DNA from: Paenibacillus sp. 481
GTDB lineage: Bacteria > Bacillota > Bacilli > Paenibacillales > Paenibacillaceae
Direction: 5' to 3'
Assembly: GCF_021223605.1 (NCBI RefSeq)
Contig: NZ_CP075175.1
Span: 5,535,501 to 5,599,500, forward strand
Length of the DNA: 64,000 nt
The notes below the pieces were generated by a model. The model did no database searches. It had not been told where the DNA came from and saw nothing but the letters and a program-made list of their open reading frames with translations. Shown here in pieces: positions 27,350 to 42,300 of the stretch; positions within the stretch are counted from its first letter, which is position 1; the number at the start of each line of letters is the position of its first letter. Both the position numbers and the translations under genes were made by a program.

Positions 27350-27378
27350 GAGTGTGTGTCGTAAGTGGACACACACTC
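27350..27378 (-). promoter_or_regulatory. Perfect 11-bp inverted repeat in the gap between pbtB-like and pbtC-like genes
   Basis: GAGTGTGTGTC and GACACACACTC are separated by 7 bases. There is no T-run after the stem on the minus strand, so it is not a classical terminator. In an operon transcript over 40 kb long it may protect or punctuate the message between cistrons. Confidence 0.55.
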
Positions 27379-27394
27379 GCAAGAGATTCATTTT

Positions 27395-30300
27395 TTAAAA
27401 TGAAAATTCAATCGTATCTAGGTTGTTCGGTGCACTCGCTGTATGTTCATTGAACTTGAGCTGACTCAATTGAAGCTCTGAGTTGTCGCAAATTTGCGAC
27501 AGGACGAGCAAAAAGTCTTTTTGCATTTTCAAAATCATCGCTGGCTTAAACAGCTTCGTGCAATATTGCATGCCGCCCTTAATGGCGCCGTCATCTTCGC
27601 TGACGAACAAAGTCAGATCGAATTTAGCGTCTATCTCATGGTCTGACACGTATGGAGATAACGTTAATTCGTCGAACTGAACTGCCCGATCTTCGATATT
27701 TTGGAGAACAAACATCGTATCAAACACCGGATTACGGCTTGCATCCCGCTTCACTTGCAATCGCTCGACAAGCTCCTCAAACGGGTAGTCTTGATGTTCA
27801 AACGCGCCCAAAGTCGTTTCTTTTACTTCAGCCAAATAGGAGAGGTATGACTTGTCCCCTGCTGGATAATTGCGAATTGCCAAAGTATTGACGAACATCC
27901 CGATCAGTGGCTCTACATCTGCATGCGCTCTACCTGCAACTGGCGTACCGACGATAATGTCTTCTTGACCGCTATATTTAGATAACAGCACCGTATAAGC
28001 GGACAACAGCACCATATACAATGTGCTTTCTTGCTTAGACGCCAGTTGATTCAACCGCTCTGTCGTCACAGCATCCACTTCAAACTCTAACAGCGCCCCG
28101 TCAAAACTACGCACTTCCGGACGGTCATAGTCCGTTGGCAAATCAACAACTGGCAACTGTCCTGCCATTTGCTGCAACCAATACGCTTCCTGACGATTCA
28201 TCTGCTCGCCAAGGACGTTCGATTGCTGCCACTCCGCATAATCCTTGTACTGGATTTGAAGTGGTGCCAATGTTTCGCCCGCATACAAGCGCCCAAACTC
28301 TTCGACCAAGATCGAAATCGAGGCTCCGTCTGAAATGATATGATGCATATCAAACATCAGGATGTAACGCTCGTGCTCACCTGCCAATTCGATTAGACCA
28401 ACGCGCAGCAGTGGTGCCTGCTCCAGCTGGAATGGACGGACAAAGCGCTGCACGATTTCCTCTGCGGCTTCCGCACTTGCTTGGCTGTATTCAACCGTGA
28501 ATGGCACGCTTGCATAAATGTGCTGCATCGGTTCGCCATCAACCAAATGGAAGCCCGTACGCAATGCTTCGTGACGTGCAATCAAGGCACGGAAGGCAGC
28601 TTCGAATCGCTCCCGATCCAGCGCACCGTTCAAGTTCATCACAACAGGCATATTGTAGCTAAGCTCGGCTCCATCTAACTCGTTCAGCATGTAGAGACGT
28701 TTTTGGGCCGAAGACAACACATAGTTGTCTTGTTGGGCCGCTAACGGAATGGCTGTATAGTGCTGCTGTTCCATACCCGCAATCGCGGTAGCCATTTCCT
28801 CAATCGTCGGGAAGCGGAACACATCTCTTAATGGCAAGTTAATGTTCATGCCTTTGTACAATTTGCTGACCAACGTAGTCGCACGTAGCGAGTGCCCGCC
28901 AAGGTCGAAGAAGTTGTCTTTTACCCCGACGTTCGGCAAGCCGAGCACGTCCTGCCAGATTTGCGCCAGTTGCGCCTCAACAGCCGTCCGCGGTGCCACA
29001 AATTCGGCGCCCGTCATGACGTTTCCTTCTGGCTGCGGCAGCGCGTTACGGTCAACCTTGCCGTTCGGCGTCAACGGGATGCGCTCCAGCTGTACATAAT
29101 AAGCTGGAATCATATAGCCTGGCAGTTCGCGAGCTAACGCACCTCGCAGTTCACTTGCCGACAGCGACCGCTCCGCAACGAAATAAGCGCAGAGCTGCTT
29201 TTGTCCAGCCTCATCATCACGCGCGATGACGACCGCTTCTTGCACAGCTTCCAATTTGAGAAGCTGGGATTCCACTTCACCAAGCTCGATACGGAATCCG
29301 CGAATTTTGACCTGATGGTCGATGCGGCCTACATATTCAACGTTGCCGTCGTGCAACCAACGAGCCAAGTCGCCTGTCTTGTACATGCGTTCTCCTGGTA
29401 CAAACGGATTGTCGACAAACTTCTCAGCCGTCAAATCCGGACGTCCCCAATATCCACGTCCTACGCAATCACCTGCGACGTACAATTCTCCGCTTACCCC
29501 AATCGGCTGCATCTGGAAGTTGTCATCCACGATGTACAGGCTCGTATTGGCGATCGGCTTACCGATTGGCGGCAGACCCGCGACAATTTCGTCCGGCTTC
29601 ATCGTAAACGTCGTCACGACATGTGTTTCCGACGGGCCGTAATGATTGTGCAGACTAATTTGCAGTCGCTGTAAGCACTGCTCGGCTTGCGGTGTTACGA
29701 CAAGCTGTTCACCAGCTGTAATAATATGGCGCACGCAGCTTGGGAACTGCTCCACCCAATCCGCTTCCGTAAAAATAAATTTCAAGAAAGCGACTGGCAA
29801 ATATAGCACTTCAATGTGATGCTGCTTGATGCACGCGAACAACTGCTGCGGATCTTTACGCACCTCGTTGTTAATCATGTGCAAGCATCCGCCGTACAAG
29901 AGCGCGGAGAACATTTCTTGATAGCACACATCAAAGCTGTTAGAAGCGTATTGCAAAATGGAAGCTGGGAACGGAATGCTCGTGCCCGCGAACTGGAACT
30001 GCAACAAATTGACCATATTGCGATGTTCCAGCATAACCCCCTTCGGATTGCCCGTCGTGCCTGATGTGTAGATGATGTACAGCAAATGAGACGGATCGTT
30101 CCAATTCGGTACATTTGCGCTTGCGCCTGTGAACAAGGAAGCCTGATGAATATCGACTTTGTCCACTTCATCCGGAATTACACTAAACCATTGCGGCTCG
30201 GTCAATACAAGCTTCGCGCCGCTGCTATCCAGCATGTAGCGGATACGCGTGTCCGGATACTCCGGATCGATCGGCACGAACGTCCCCGACGATTTCAATA

Positions 30301-33300
30301 CGGCAAGGACAGCGACGACGAGTTCGATGGATCGCTCGATCATAATGCCCACCGGCTGCTCAGCCGTAACGCCTTTGCTACGAAGTACAGCCGCTAACTG
30401 ATTCGCCTTCGCGTTCAGCTGTGCGTACGTCAGTTGCTCAGCTCCGAACCAGACTGCTGTCGTATCTGGCGTGCGCTCTACCTGTGCTTCGAACAGCTCG
30501 TGAATCGTCTGTTCACGTGCATAAGGCGCTGCTGTGGCATTGAACTGGTCTCGAATTTGCACCTGCTCTTGAGCCGTCAGCAAATGGAGTGTCGCAAGAC
30601 TTATGTGCTGATCAGCAATAATAGCGTCAACCAATTGTTCAAAATGACCAGCCATTCGCTCGATTGTCGCCTGCTTGTACAATCCGGTCGCATATTCGAT
30701 GCTGCAAATCATTTCCGCGTCTTCTTCGGCGACTTGGAACGTCATGTCGAACTTGGATACGGTATGCTCACTCGCCACATTTTTAAAATGTAGTCCGTCG
30801 ATGCTCATATCGCCTTGTTCTGTATTTTGCAAAATAAACATCGTGTCGAACACAGGGTTGCGGCTCATATCCCGCGTCACTTGCACGTTGTCTACTAGCT
30901 CTTCGAACGGATAATTCTGGTTCTCATAAGCACCTAAGGTCGTTTCTTTCACTTCCTCTAGGTAAGCTTGGAACGACTTATGTCCTGCTGGATAGCTGCG
31001 AATCGCCAGCGTGTTGACGAACATCCCGATCAGCGGCTGCACGTTCTCGTGCGTTCTGCCGGCGATCGGCGTCCCGACGATGATGTCTTCCTGTCCGGTA
31101 TACTTATGCAGCAATGCCGTATACGCTGCCAGCAGCACCATATACACCGTAGCTCCACTGTCGGCAGCTATGCGCCGCAAGGCTTCACTCTTCTCGGCAT
31201 TTAGTACAAATTGTATGAATGACCCTTCAAAGCTTTGTACTGCTGGTCGCACATAATCGGTCGGCATTTCCAATATTGGAAGTTGACCGCCCAATGCGTT
31301 CAACCAGTAGGCTTCCTGTGCTTGCAGCTGTATCTTCTGCGCATCGGATTGCTGCCAGACCGCAAAGTCTTTGTACTGGATGCGAAGCGGCTCCAACTGC
31401 TCGCCGCCGTACAGATGGACAAATTCATTTACCAAAATGCCCATCGATGTGCCATCCGAAACAATATGGTGCATATCGAACATGAGCATATGGCGTTCCG
31501 GCGCCAGTTCGACCAAGCCAACGCGTAGCAACGGCGGCTGATCCAATTGGAACGCGCGCACGAACTGACGGATCGTTTCTGCGGTAGCTTCCTCGGAGTC
31601 TGCACTGGCCTGATCTGCCTTAGATGCTTGACTTGCATCACTTACTTCATTTGCTTCACTTATTTCACTTGCCTGAATATACTGCACCGCAAACGGCACA
31701 TGCATGTGAACACGCTGCACTGGCTCGCCGTTCACCAGCTCAAAGCCTGTGCGTAGCGTTTCATGACGCTCGATCAGCCCACGGAACGCCGCTTCGAATC
31801 GAGCCCGATCCAGAGGACCTTCAAGCATCACTACTCCCGGCATGTTGTAGCTCTCAGCCGCTCCATCCAACTGCTGGAGAATATACATCCGCTTCTGCGC
31901 CGACGAGACTGGATACACGTCGCGCTCTTCCACTAACGGAATCGACACATATTCGGTCTGCTCCGTACCGTCCGCAGCAGCTGCTTCAATGTGCTGCGCC
32001 ATCGCTTCAAGCGTTGGATAACGGAACACATCCCGCAGCGACAAGTTAATGTTTTCTTCTTTGTGCAGCTTACTTACTAAGGTCGTGGCACGCAGTGAAT
32101 GCCCACCGAGTTCAAAGAAGTTGTCGTGTACGCCGACTTGATCCTGATCAAGTCCGAGTACAGCTTGCCAAATCCGCGCCAATTGCTGTTCCAGCGGCGT
32201 TCGTGGCGCAACATAATCGGCTCCCGTCTGCACATGCTCTTCCGGTGCAGGCAGCGCTCTGCGGTCTACTTTACCGTTCGGCGTTAAAGGCATCGTCTCC
32301 AGCTGCACATAATAAGACGGCAACATGTAGGCAGGCAGCTCTTGAGCCAAGCTGCTTCTTAACTCACTCGCCGAAAGCAGTCGATCTGCAACATAGTAAG
32401 CGCACAATTGCTTGTCTCCCGTTGCCGAAGACCTAGCAACGACAAGCGCTTCCTGCACCGCTTCGACGTTCAGCAAGTGCGTTTCGACCTCGCCTAGCTC
32501 GATGCGGTAGCCGCGAATTTTGACTTGGTCGTCGATCCGACCAACGTAATCGATGCTGCCATCTGGCAGCCATCTAGCCAAATCACCCGTGCGGTACAAC
32601 CGTTCTCCCTGCTTAAACGGATGGTCCACAAATTTCTCGGCTGTCAAATCAGGACGGTTCAAATAGCCTCGTGCCAATCCATCTCCGCCTGTGTACAATT
32701 CCCCAACTACGCCGATAGGGAGCGGCTTTTTAGCCCCATCCAACACATACACTTGCGTGTTGTTAATCGGACGACCAATCGGAATCGCTGCTGCCGCCAA
32801 ATCCTCAACCTTAATGTCGTGGCAGCATGTAAAGGTCGTATTTTCCGTAGGACCGTATCCATTAATGAGTCGTATCCCACTGAACTGCTCCAACACTTTT
32901 TTCGCATGCCATTTCGAGACAACGTCGCCACCTACGAGCAACTGCTTCACACCTTGCAAACCTTGCAACTGATGCTCCACCATCACTTGGAACAATCCCG
33001 CCGTTAACCATAAAATCGTAACGCCATGTTGCTGAATCGTGTCTGCCCACTCGGCCAAAGATACGTTTCCAGACGGTAAAATTGTTAAGGCTGCTCCGTT
33101 CAGCAAGCTTCCCCAAATTTCAAACGTAGCTGCATCAAATGAAATGGTTGAGCCTTGCAAGCATACATCTTGTTCGCGAATATCTACGTAGTTCGTTGAC
33201 TTGACGAGCCTTACAACCCCGCGATGTGTGACACAGACTCCTTTTGGCACACCTGTCGATCCAGACGTGTAGACGATATACGCTAAATCATCGCCATTCA

Positions 33301-36300
33301 TTTGAGGCACACTCGCTCGACTACTCATTTCGCCTATCACATCGTCTTGCGCAGCTGCGTCCAATAACACAACCTGCACGCCAGCTAACGATTGCACATA
33401 CGACTGCAAGTCTGCTTGCAAATGCTGCTGCGTCAACAACACCTTAACTTGGGTATCTTCCAGCATCGCCACAATTCGTTCTTGCGGATAGGACGGATCA
33501 ATCGGTACGTACGCCCCTCCAGCTTTCAAAATGGCCAACAATCCGGTGATCATTTCCAGTGACCGCTCGGCACAAATACCGACCAGTGAACCGACGCCTA
33601 CACCTGTTTGCTGCAACGAAGAAGCCAGCTTATTCGCCGCATCATTTAACTGTGCATACGTGAGCTGCTCGCTCGCGAACTTGACCGCAACCGCGTCCGG
33701 AGTACGCGCCACCTGCTCCTCGAACAGTTGATGAATCGTTTTTTCCCGTGGATAAGGTACCACCGTGTCATTAAACGCATGCACCATCTGCTCCTGTTCA
33801 ACTGCTGTCGCGAGTTCCAATTCACCTACAGCTATGCGTGGATTGGACACAATTTGTTCCAACACGTTGACTACGTGAGCAGCTAACCGTTCCAGACTCG
33901 CCCGCTCATACTGCTGACCATTATAGTCGAAGCGGATGATCAGCTCTTCACCTGGAATGATGATCAGATTGAAGTCGTAGTTCGTTTGCTCTGCTACGAT
34001 AACGTCAGCAATCATCAGCTCGCTGCCATCACCGTCACCAGCTCCCGCTCCAGCCTGTTCGATTTGCGCTTCCATCGGGTAATTCTCGAACACCATAATG
34101 TGATTGAGCAAATCTTGCTTTTGCGCGCTTCGTGCCTGAATCTCATACAACGGGTAGTAATCATACTTACCGGATTCCAGCGCCTGTTCTTGCAGCTGCT
34201 CCATCACATCTGCGAAACTGGTTTCGGCAGTGCACGCGACACGAACCGGTATCGTGTTAATGAATAACCCGATCATTTCCTCGATGCCGCCGATTTCCGC
34301 CGGTCTGCCTGACACGACGCTGCCAAATACAGCATCACTCGTGCCGTTATATTTTTGCAAAATGATACCCCAAGCCGCTTGCAGCAACGTATTCAACGTC
34401 ACTTGATGCTGCTTCGCCACGCGGCTTAAGCGCCCGCTCAACGACTTGCTCAAATCGCATACAACGTGCTCCGCAACGTACGAATCACTCTTTCCTTGCG
34501 CCTTACCAAGCGGCAGAACCGTCTGCTGGTCATAATCGGCCAAATACCCGCTCCAATACGCAGCCGCTGCTTGTTCATCTTGTTTACCTAACCATTCGAT
34601 ATATTCACTGTATGATGGCACAAGTGATTGATCCGGTTGTTCCTGCTGGACAAAGGCGGAATAAGCCGCGAACAATTGCTGGGTCAGCTGTGGCAAGCAC
34701 CAACCGTCCATTAGGATATGATGAGAGCTCCAAATGACCTGATAGCTCGCATCTTCTAGACGCACCACCGTGACACGCATCAGCGCATCCCGCTCTAAAT
34801 CAAATCCTCTATCCTTATCCGCTTGAATAAGCTCGTCCACATAAGCCGAACTTTCCGCGCCTGCTAAATGCCGAACATCTTCAAAGGCAAAGCCAATCGA
34901 TTTGTTCCGGTACACAATTTGCAATAGCTCTTCTTTCCAACCACTGTAGAAGTTCGTTCGTAAAATGGCATGGCTTTTCGCGAGTTCTTGCAAGCTTTTG
35001 ACGAATAGATCAACGTCGAGCACACCTTGCAGCATAAAGCGCGTCTGTTCAAAATAAGCACCTGTATGCCGATCCAACGCACTGTGGAACCACATTCCTT
35101 TTTGCATCGGCGTTAACGTGTACATATTTTCAATTTCCCCGATATGCTGGGTCTGGTCTGCGATCTGCTCCAGCTCTTCCACACTAAGCCCTGCCAGCAG
35201 AACGTCACTTGGCGTCGCTTCAGGTCGCTCTTTTGTGGTGCAATGCGCAATAATGTCTTGAAGATTTGCCAAAAATAATCCAGCCAGCTCCTCCATCGTT
35301 TCACGACGGTATTGCTTGCCGCTGTAACTTAAATCGAGCGACAGCGAGCCTTCCGCGATCATGCCGTTAATGTCTAGGATGTACGGCAGCTGCTGGTTGT
35401 CACTTACGTCTGAGCCACTTGAAAATGGCGATACAGCAAGCTCATTATTTTGCAAATCTTGATCGAACTGCCCTAAATAGTTAAAGCGAATTTCCGGCTC
35501 GTGGCGAACTGCTTGACCGTCCACGCTGCATGCAACGTCGGCATAAGCTTGATCCACCTGCGACAAGTAACGGAAAATGCCATACCCGATACCTTTGTTC
35601 GGAATTTGGCGCAAATCTTCTTTCGTCTTTTTAATCTGATAAGACAGGCTGTTGTCTCGTTCCATTTCCAAAATGACCGGATAGAGGCTTGTAAACCAGC
35701 CGATCGTACGCGTAATATCGACATTCGGTAAAATGGACTCGCGCCCATGCCCCTCCAAATGAACGAGAATTCGCTCGTGGCCACTCCATTGCTGCACAGC
35801 CAACCCAAGTGCCGTTAGCAAGATGTCGTCCATTTCGGTGTTGTATGCACGATGCACCTGCTTCAACAGCTGCTCGGTCTCCTCTTTGCTGCATTGCACG
35901 ACAACCGATTCACTGTCTCGTTGGAGCGAAGCCGTATTTACGCTATCTTGATCAGCCCCACCTGTGAACTCCGCTGCGGAAAGCTCTGACAACTTATCCT
36001 TCGGCAAAGGCTTTGTTTCAAGCTGCGCGATGCGCTGCCAGTACGCTTGCTCTTGCTCCATCGCTGGACTGTGCGCGTACTTCGTCAGCTGTTCTGCCCA
36101 CAATTGATACGCATCTGTCTTTAATGGCAGACGAATGTCTTTGCCACGCAGCGCTTGTTCGTAGCCGTCCGCTAAATCCTCTAGCAAAATACGCCACGAT
36201 ATGCCGTCAATGACACCGTGATGGACAATGATCAACAAATGATCGCCATCTGCACATTGGAATAAGCCAACTCTGACTAATGGGCCTGCCTGCAAATCGA

Positions 36301-39300
36301 ACTGGCTTTGTAGTTCGTTCGCTTTATGTTCAATCGCCTGCTCACATGCCGTTGCTTCTGTTCCCTTTAAATCGACCACTTCAAGGCTATAGAGCGAACC
36401 GTCCTCAACACCACGGTTCCAAGCTGTATATGTGCCTTGCTCGGTCTGGCGGAAGACGGTCCGCAGCGCATCGTGATGGACGACAATGCTTTGCACCGTT
36501 TGACGAAGTGCCGTCTCATCAAAGCGATCCGGTCGGAACAACATGACCGATTGGTTGAAATAATGTGCATCTGTAAACTGCTGCTCAAAATACCAGTGCT
36601 GGATCGGTGTCAGCGCCACCTCACCTGCTACCTCGCCTTGATCCGCTATTTTGCCAGCTGGCTGCAAATGCGGGCTTAGCTGCGCGATAGTCGGATACTT
36701 GAACAGATCGCGAATTTCCAGCTTGTAACCTGCTTGATGCAGTCGCGAAGCAATCTGTATCGACTTAATAGAATCGCCGCCAAGCTCGAAGAAATGATCG
36801 CGTACACCGACCCGTTGTACGCCCAATACGGCTTGCCATACCGCTGCCAAAGTGGCTTCCACTTCGGTGCGCGGCGCGACATACTCGGTATCGGAATGCA
36901 TGCTGCCTTCAGGTGCAGGCAGTGCCTTGCGGTCGATTTTTCCGTTAGCTGATAAAGGCAATTGCTCCAATTGCACGAAATAAGATGGAATCATATAGCT
37001 AGGCAGATCTTGTGCTAGCTCTTCTCGCAGCTGATTGACGGTCAGTTCACTGTCCGCTACAAAATACGCACACAGTACCTTTTGCCCGCTATCGTCGTCC
37101 CGAGCAACGACGACACTGTCGCGCACGGTAGACACTTTGAGCAGTTGCGCTTCAATTTCGCCCAGCTCAATCCGGTAACCGCGTATTTTAACTTGATGGT
37201 CAAATCGGCCCAAGTATTCGATATTCCCATCTGGCATCCATCTGGCCAAATCGCCAGTCCGGTACATGCGCTCACTCGCCGCGAAAGGACCTGAGAACGG
37301 AATCGTAACGAATTTTTCAGCCGTCAATTCCGGTCGATTCACGTATCCTCTCGCCAAACCAACGCCTGCGATACACAACTCGCCAGCCACGCCAATTGGC
37401 TGTAACTGATTATGGCGGCTAACGATGTACAGCTGCGTGTTATCAATCGGTTTCCCGATCGGTACACTCGTGTACACTTGACCCGGTTCGCAATTGAAAT
37501 ACGACACATCGACGGTCGCTTCAGTCGGCCCGTATAAATTGATTAGTCTCGCGCCGCTAACGGGTGCAACGAGGCGCTGGAACCGTTCAACTTGTGATAA
37601 GGTCAATGCCTCACCACTCGCAAACACTTGTCGTAACGAAGACAACTTCGTCTGCAGTTGCACTTGCAATTCCGGCGTTGCTTGCGTCTCGACATATTCC
37701 AAAAAGGCATGCAGCATCGACGGTACAAAGTGCATCGTCGTAATGCGCTGCTCGGCGATCGTGTCTGCGATGACGGCAGGATTTTTCTCTCCGCCGACAG
37801 GAAGCAAACATACTTTTGAGCCGACAAATGCCCACCAGAACAGCTCCCATACGGAAACGTCAAACGTGATGGCTGTTTTTTGCATAATCGTGTCGTGTTC
37901 ATCGATCGGATACGATTTGTGCATCCATATCAGGCGGTTAATGACAGAATGATGCTCCACCAGCACGCCCTTCGGTTTGCCTGTCGTTCCCGACGTATAA
38001 ATGACATAAGCGGCATCCTTCGCATCGTTGACCGACTCGATGTTCGAACCATCCGCATCATAAACGGTATGGTCATCCAAGTTGACGATACGGCCCGCAA
38101 ATGGCTGTTCATCCATCAGCACATGCTGCTGAATAGATTCCAGCAAATGACCTTGCGTCAGAAGCACCTTCGCTTCCGAATCCTCCAAAATAAAGCGAAT
38201 CCGCTCCCCTGGGAAATTCGGATCAATCGGTACATAGGCGCCCCCAGCCTTTAAGATCGCCATGATGCCGACCATCATTTCAAGCGAGCGCTCTACCGTG
38301 ATCGCTACTAACTGATTAGGCTCCACATGCGCGGCTCGCAATGTCCGTGCCAGACGATTCGCTCGTTCGTTCAACTGCGTATACGTTAGCTGTTGATTGT
38401 CATACGTAACGGCAACGGCATGCGGTGTCCGTTCTACCTGCTCCTCAAACATGCGATGAATCGTCTTCGTATGCGGATACGGCACTGCCGTATCATTGAA
38501 TACGTCCAGCAATTCAACCGTTTCTTCGGCTGTAATCAATGCAAGCTGTCCGACCGTCTTGTGCGGGTTAGCCACAACTTGTTCGAGTACATGTATCAAA
38601 TGCCCCTTTAATCGTTCAATGCTCGCACGCTCAAATACGTGTGTATTAAAGTCGAAGCGAATGACGATATTGTCACCCGGCACGACCATCAGATTAAAGT
38701 CAAAGTTCGTCTGCTCGGCAACGGTCACGTCTGCAATCGCCAATTCGCCGCTATCGTTACCACCAGCTTGCTCAATCTGTTCTTCCATCGGGTAGTTTTC
38801 AAATACCATAATATGATTGAGCAACTGCTGCTTCTGCGAAGTTAACGCTTGGACGCTATACAGCGGATAATAATCATAGCGCCCCGATTCCAGCGCCTGC
38901 TCCTGCAACTTGCCCATGACATCAGCAAAACTTGCCTCCGCAGTAGTCGCGACACGAATCGGAATCGTGTTAATAAACAGCCCGACCATTTCCTCGATAC
39001 CCGGAATTTCTGCCGGTCTACCTGATACAACACCACCAAATACAACGTCGTCCGTGCCGTTGTATTTTTGCAACATAATGCCCCATACCGCTTGCATCAA
39101 CGTATTGAGCGTCACCTGATGTTGCTTCGCTACGCGGCTCAACTGCCCACTTAACGAGTTACCTAACTCGCAAATGACCTGCCCGATCGCATACTCTTCC
39201 GTCTTCTGCTGCGTCTTCGCCTGCGGCAGCACCGTTTGCTGGTCGTAACCTGCCAAGTATGATCCCCAGTAGTCAGCGGCTGCTTGCTCATCCTGCCGAT

Positions 39301-42300
39301 CCAGCCATTCGATATATTGGCTGTAAGTTGGTACGAATGAACGATCTGTCGCATTCGGTAGCTGGCCTTGTGATCCTTGTGCCTGTGCAGCAACCCATTC
39401 CGCGTACGTCTCGAACAATTCTTTAATCAACTGCGGCATGCACCAGCCGTCCATCAAAATATGATGCGAACTCCACAGCACATGATAGCGCTCTGCTTCC
39501 GTACGAATGACGGCAACGCGCATTAATGCATCCTGCTCCAAATCGAATCCACGCGCTCTATCTTCTTGAACCAAGTTGGCGAGATGTAGCTGTTGCTCAT
39601 CTTGGGTGAGCGTCTGCAAATCTTGATACATAAAACCGAGCGGCTTGTCACGATACACGATTTGAATCAATTCTTCTTTCCAGTCACTATAAAAATTCGT
39701 TCGCAGCACGGCATGCCGTTTCGCTAACATATTCAAACTGTTTGCAAACAGCTCGACATTGAATTCACCCACGATTGTAAAGCGAGTTTGTTCAAAATAA
39801 GCGCCCGATTGCCGATCCATCGTGCTATGGAACCACATGCCTTTTTGCATTGGCGTCAGCATGTACATATTTTCAAGCTCGCCGAGATGACGAGTCTGCT
39901 CCGCAATGCGATTCAGTTCAGCCACGCTTAGCCCTTTAAGTAGGACGTCGCTTGGTGTTAATTCAGGACGAGATTTTGCGGTGCAATGTGCAATAATGTC
40001 CTGCAAGCTCTGCTGCAAATATTGCGCGAGCTGCTCAATCGTTTCCTTGCGGTACTCCTGTGTGCTGTAGCTTAAATCCAGCGTAAGTGAGCCGTCGGAA
40101 ATCATACCGTTAATGTCCAACGTATACTGACGATGCTGCTGTTCACTTAAATCGGAGCCGCTTGAATACGGCGAGACGTCTAACTCATTTTGCTGCAAAT
40201 CTTGATCGAATTGACCTAAATAGTTAAAGCTAATTTCCGGTGTTACCGCCCGCGCACCGTTCCCTACTTGTTCAGGGTCAGCGTCGTTCACATGTGGCGT
40301 TAAATAACGATAGACACCATAGCCTACACCTTTGCTCGGAATTTGCCGCAAGTCTTCTTTCACTTTTTTAATGCGATACGATAAATCTTGTCCCGACGCT
40401 ACATCAAGCAACACCGGATACTCGCTCGTAAACCAGCCGACGGTACGCGAAATGTCGATGTCCGCCATAATCGATTCCCGACCATGACTTTCTAGATTAA
40501 CGAGTACGTGCTCATTGCCGCTCCATTGTTGTACGGCCATTCCTAATGCTGTTAACAAAATATCATCCATCTCGGTGTTATAAGCCCGGTGGACTTGCTT
40601 GAGCAATTGCTCGGTCTCCTGCTCATTCCACTGGACGATGACAGAGTCGCTATGCAGCTGCAACGAGTGAGCGACTTGCTCATCCTTAGGCAAAGGCTGC
40701 ACATGATCAGAAGCGACTTGAGCGATGCCCTGCCAATATGCACGTTCTTGTTCCATTGCAGCGCTTTGCGTGTATGCAGCAAGCTGTTCGGACCATGTGC
40801 GGTACGCATCTGTTTTGAGCGGCAGACGGATGTCTGCGCCGTTCAGCGCTTGCTCATAACCAGCTGCGATATCTTCTAGCAGGATACGCCACGATACGCC
40901 ATCGACAACACCATGGTGAATGACGAGTAGTAAATGATCGCCGTCTGCGCATTGGAACAATCCGACTTTAACTAACGGGCCTGTCTGCAATTGCATGCTG
41001 CGCTGGATGTCATTGGCTCGAGCTGCAACCGCTGGGCCGCACTCTGCTTCTGCTACACCCCTTAAGTCAACAACTTCCAAGCCGTAAAGTTCACCTTCGG
41101 TAACGCTCCGATTCCATCCTGTAACTCCCTGCTCAGTCGCTTGGAATACGATCCGCAGCGCATCGTGATGCTCGACCATTTTTTGCAGCACGCTGTGCAT
41201 AGCCGTTACGGCGAAACCTTCTTTCCGGTACAGCATCACCGACTGATTGTAATGATGCGGGTCGGCAAATTGCTGGGCAAAGAACCAGTGCTGAATCGGA
41301 GACAGCGGTACACTTCCATGCACTGCACCCTGATCCGCAATTCTAGCCACAGGCTGAATATGCAAACTGAGCTGTGCGACAGTTGGGTATTTGAACAGAT
41401 CACGAATTTCTAATTTGTATCCCGCTTGATGCAGACGGGACGACACTTGAATCGATTTAATCGAATCTCCACCGAGTTCAAAGAAATGATCCATGACGCC
41501 GATGCGCTCGCCACCCAACACCGCTTGCCACACATCTGCGACTAGCTTCTCCACCTCAGTACGTGGAGCGACATAGGCTGTGCCCGTGTGGACACTACCT
41601 TCTGGCGCTGGTAGCCCTTTGCGGTCCACTTTGCCATTCGGTGTTAACGGTAATTTCTCGAGCTGAATAAAGTAAGACGGAATCATATATCCAGGCAACT
41701 GCTGTGCCATCGCTTCTCTTAACTCGTTCACCGTTAATTCATTGTCTGCTGTGTAATACGCACACAATACTTTTAGTCCAGCATGCTCTCGTGCGACCAC
41801 GACTGCTTCGCGGACAGCAGCCACTTTAAGCAACTGCGTTTCAACTTCCCCAATTTCAATCCGATTACCACGAATTTTAACTTGATGATCGATTCTTCCT
41901 AGGAATTCGATATTGCCATCCGGCAGCCATTTGGCCAAGTCACCTGTACGGTACATACGCTCGCCTGGCACGAACGGATTGTCCACAAACTTGTCTGCTG
42001 TCAGCTCTGGTTGGAGCCAGTAACCGCGCCCTACAGCCGCACCACCGATAAATAGTTCGCCCGCGATGCCGATTGGCTGAAATTTAAAATGTTCATCTAG
42101 TACGTACATCGTTACAGCTGGCAGCGGCTTGCCAATCGGCAAACTGCGCAGCGGTTGAACATGGTTGGCACTTTCCGTTCCAGTTGCATTTGCATTTCCA
42201 GATCCGGTTGCAGATCCATTTCCAGCTCCAGCTCCAACTCCAGTTCCAGTTCCGAGTGAATCGCGTTCGGTTGCGCTCAGCTCAAAGTAGCTGGCATCAA

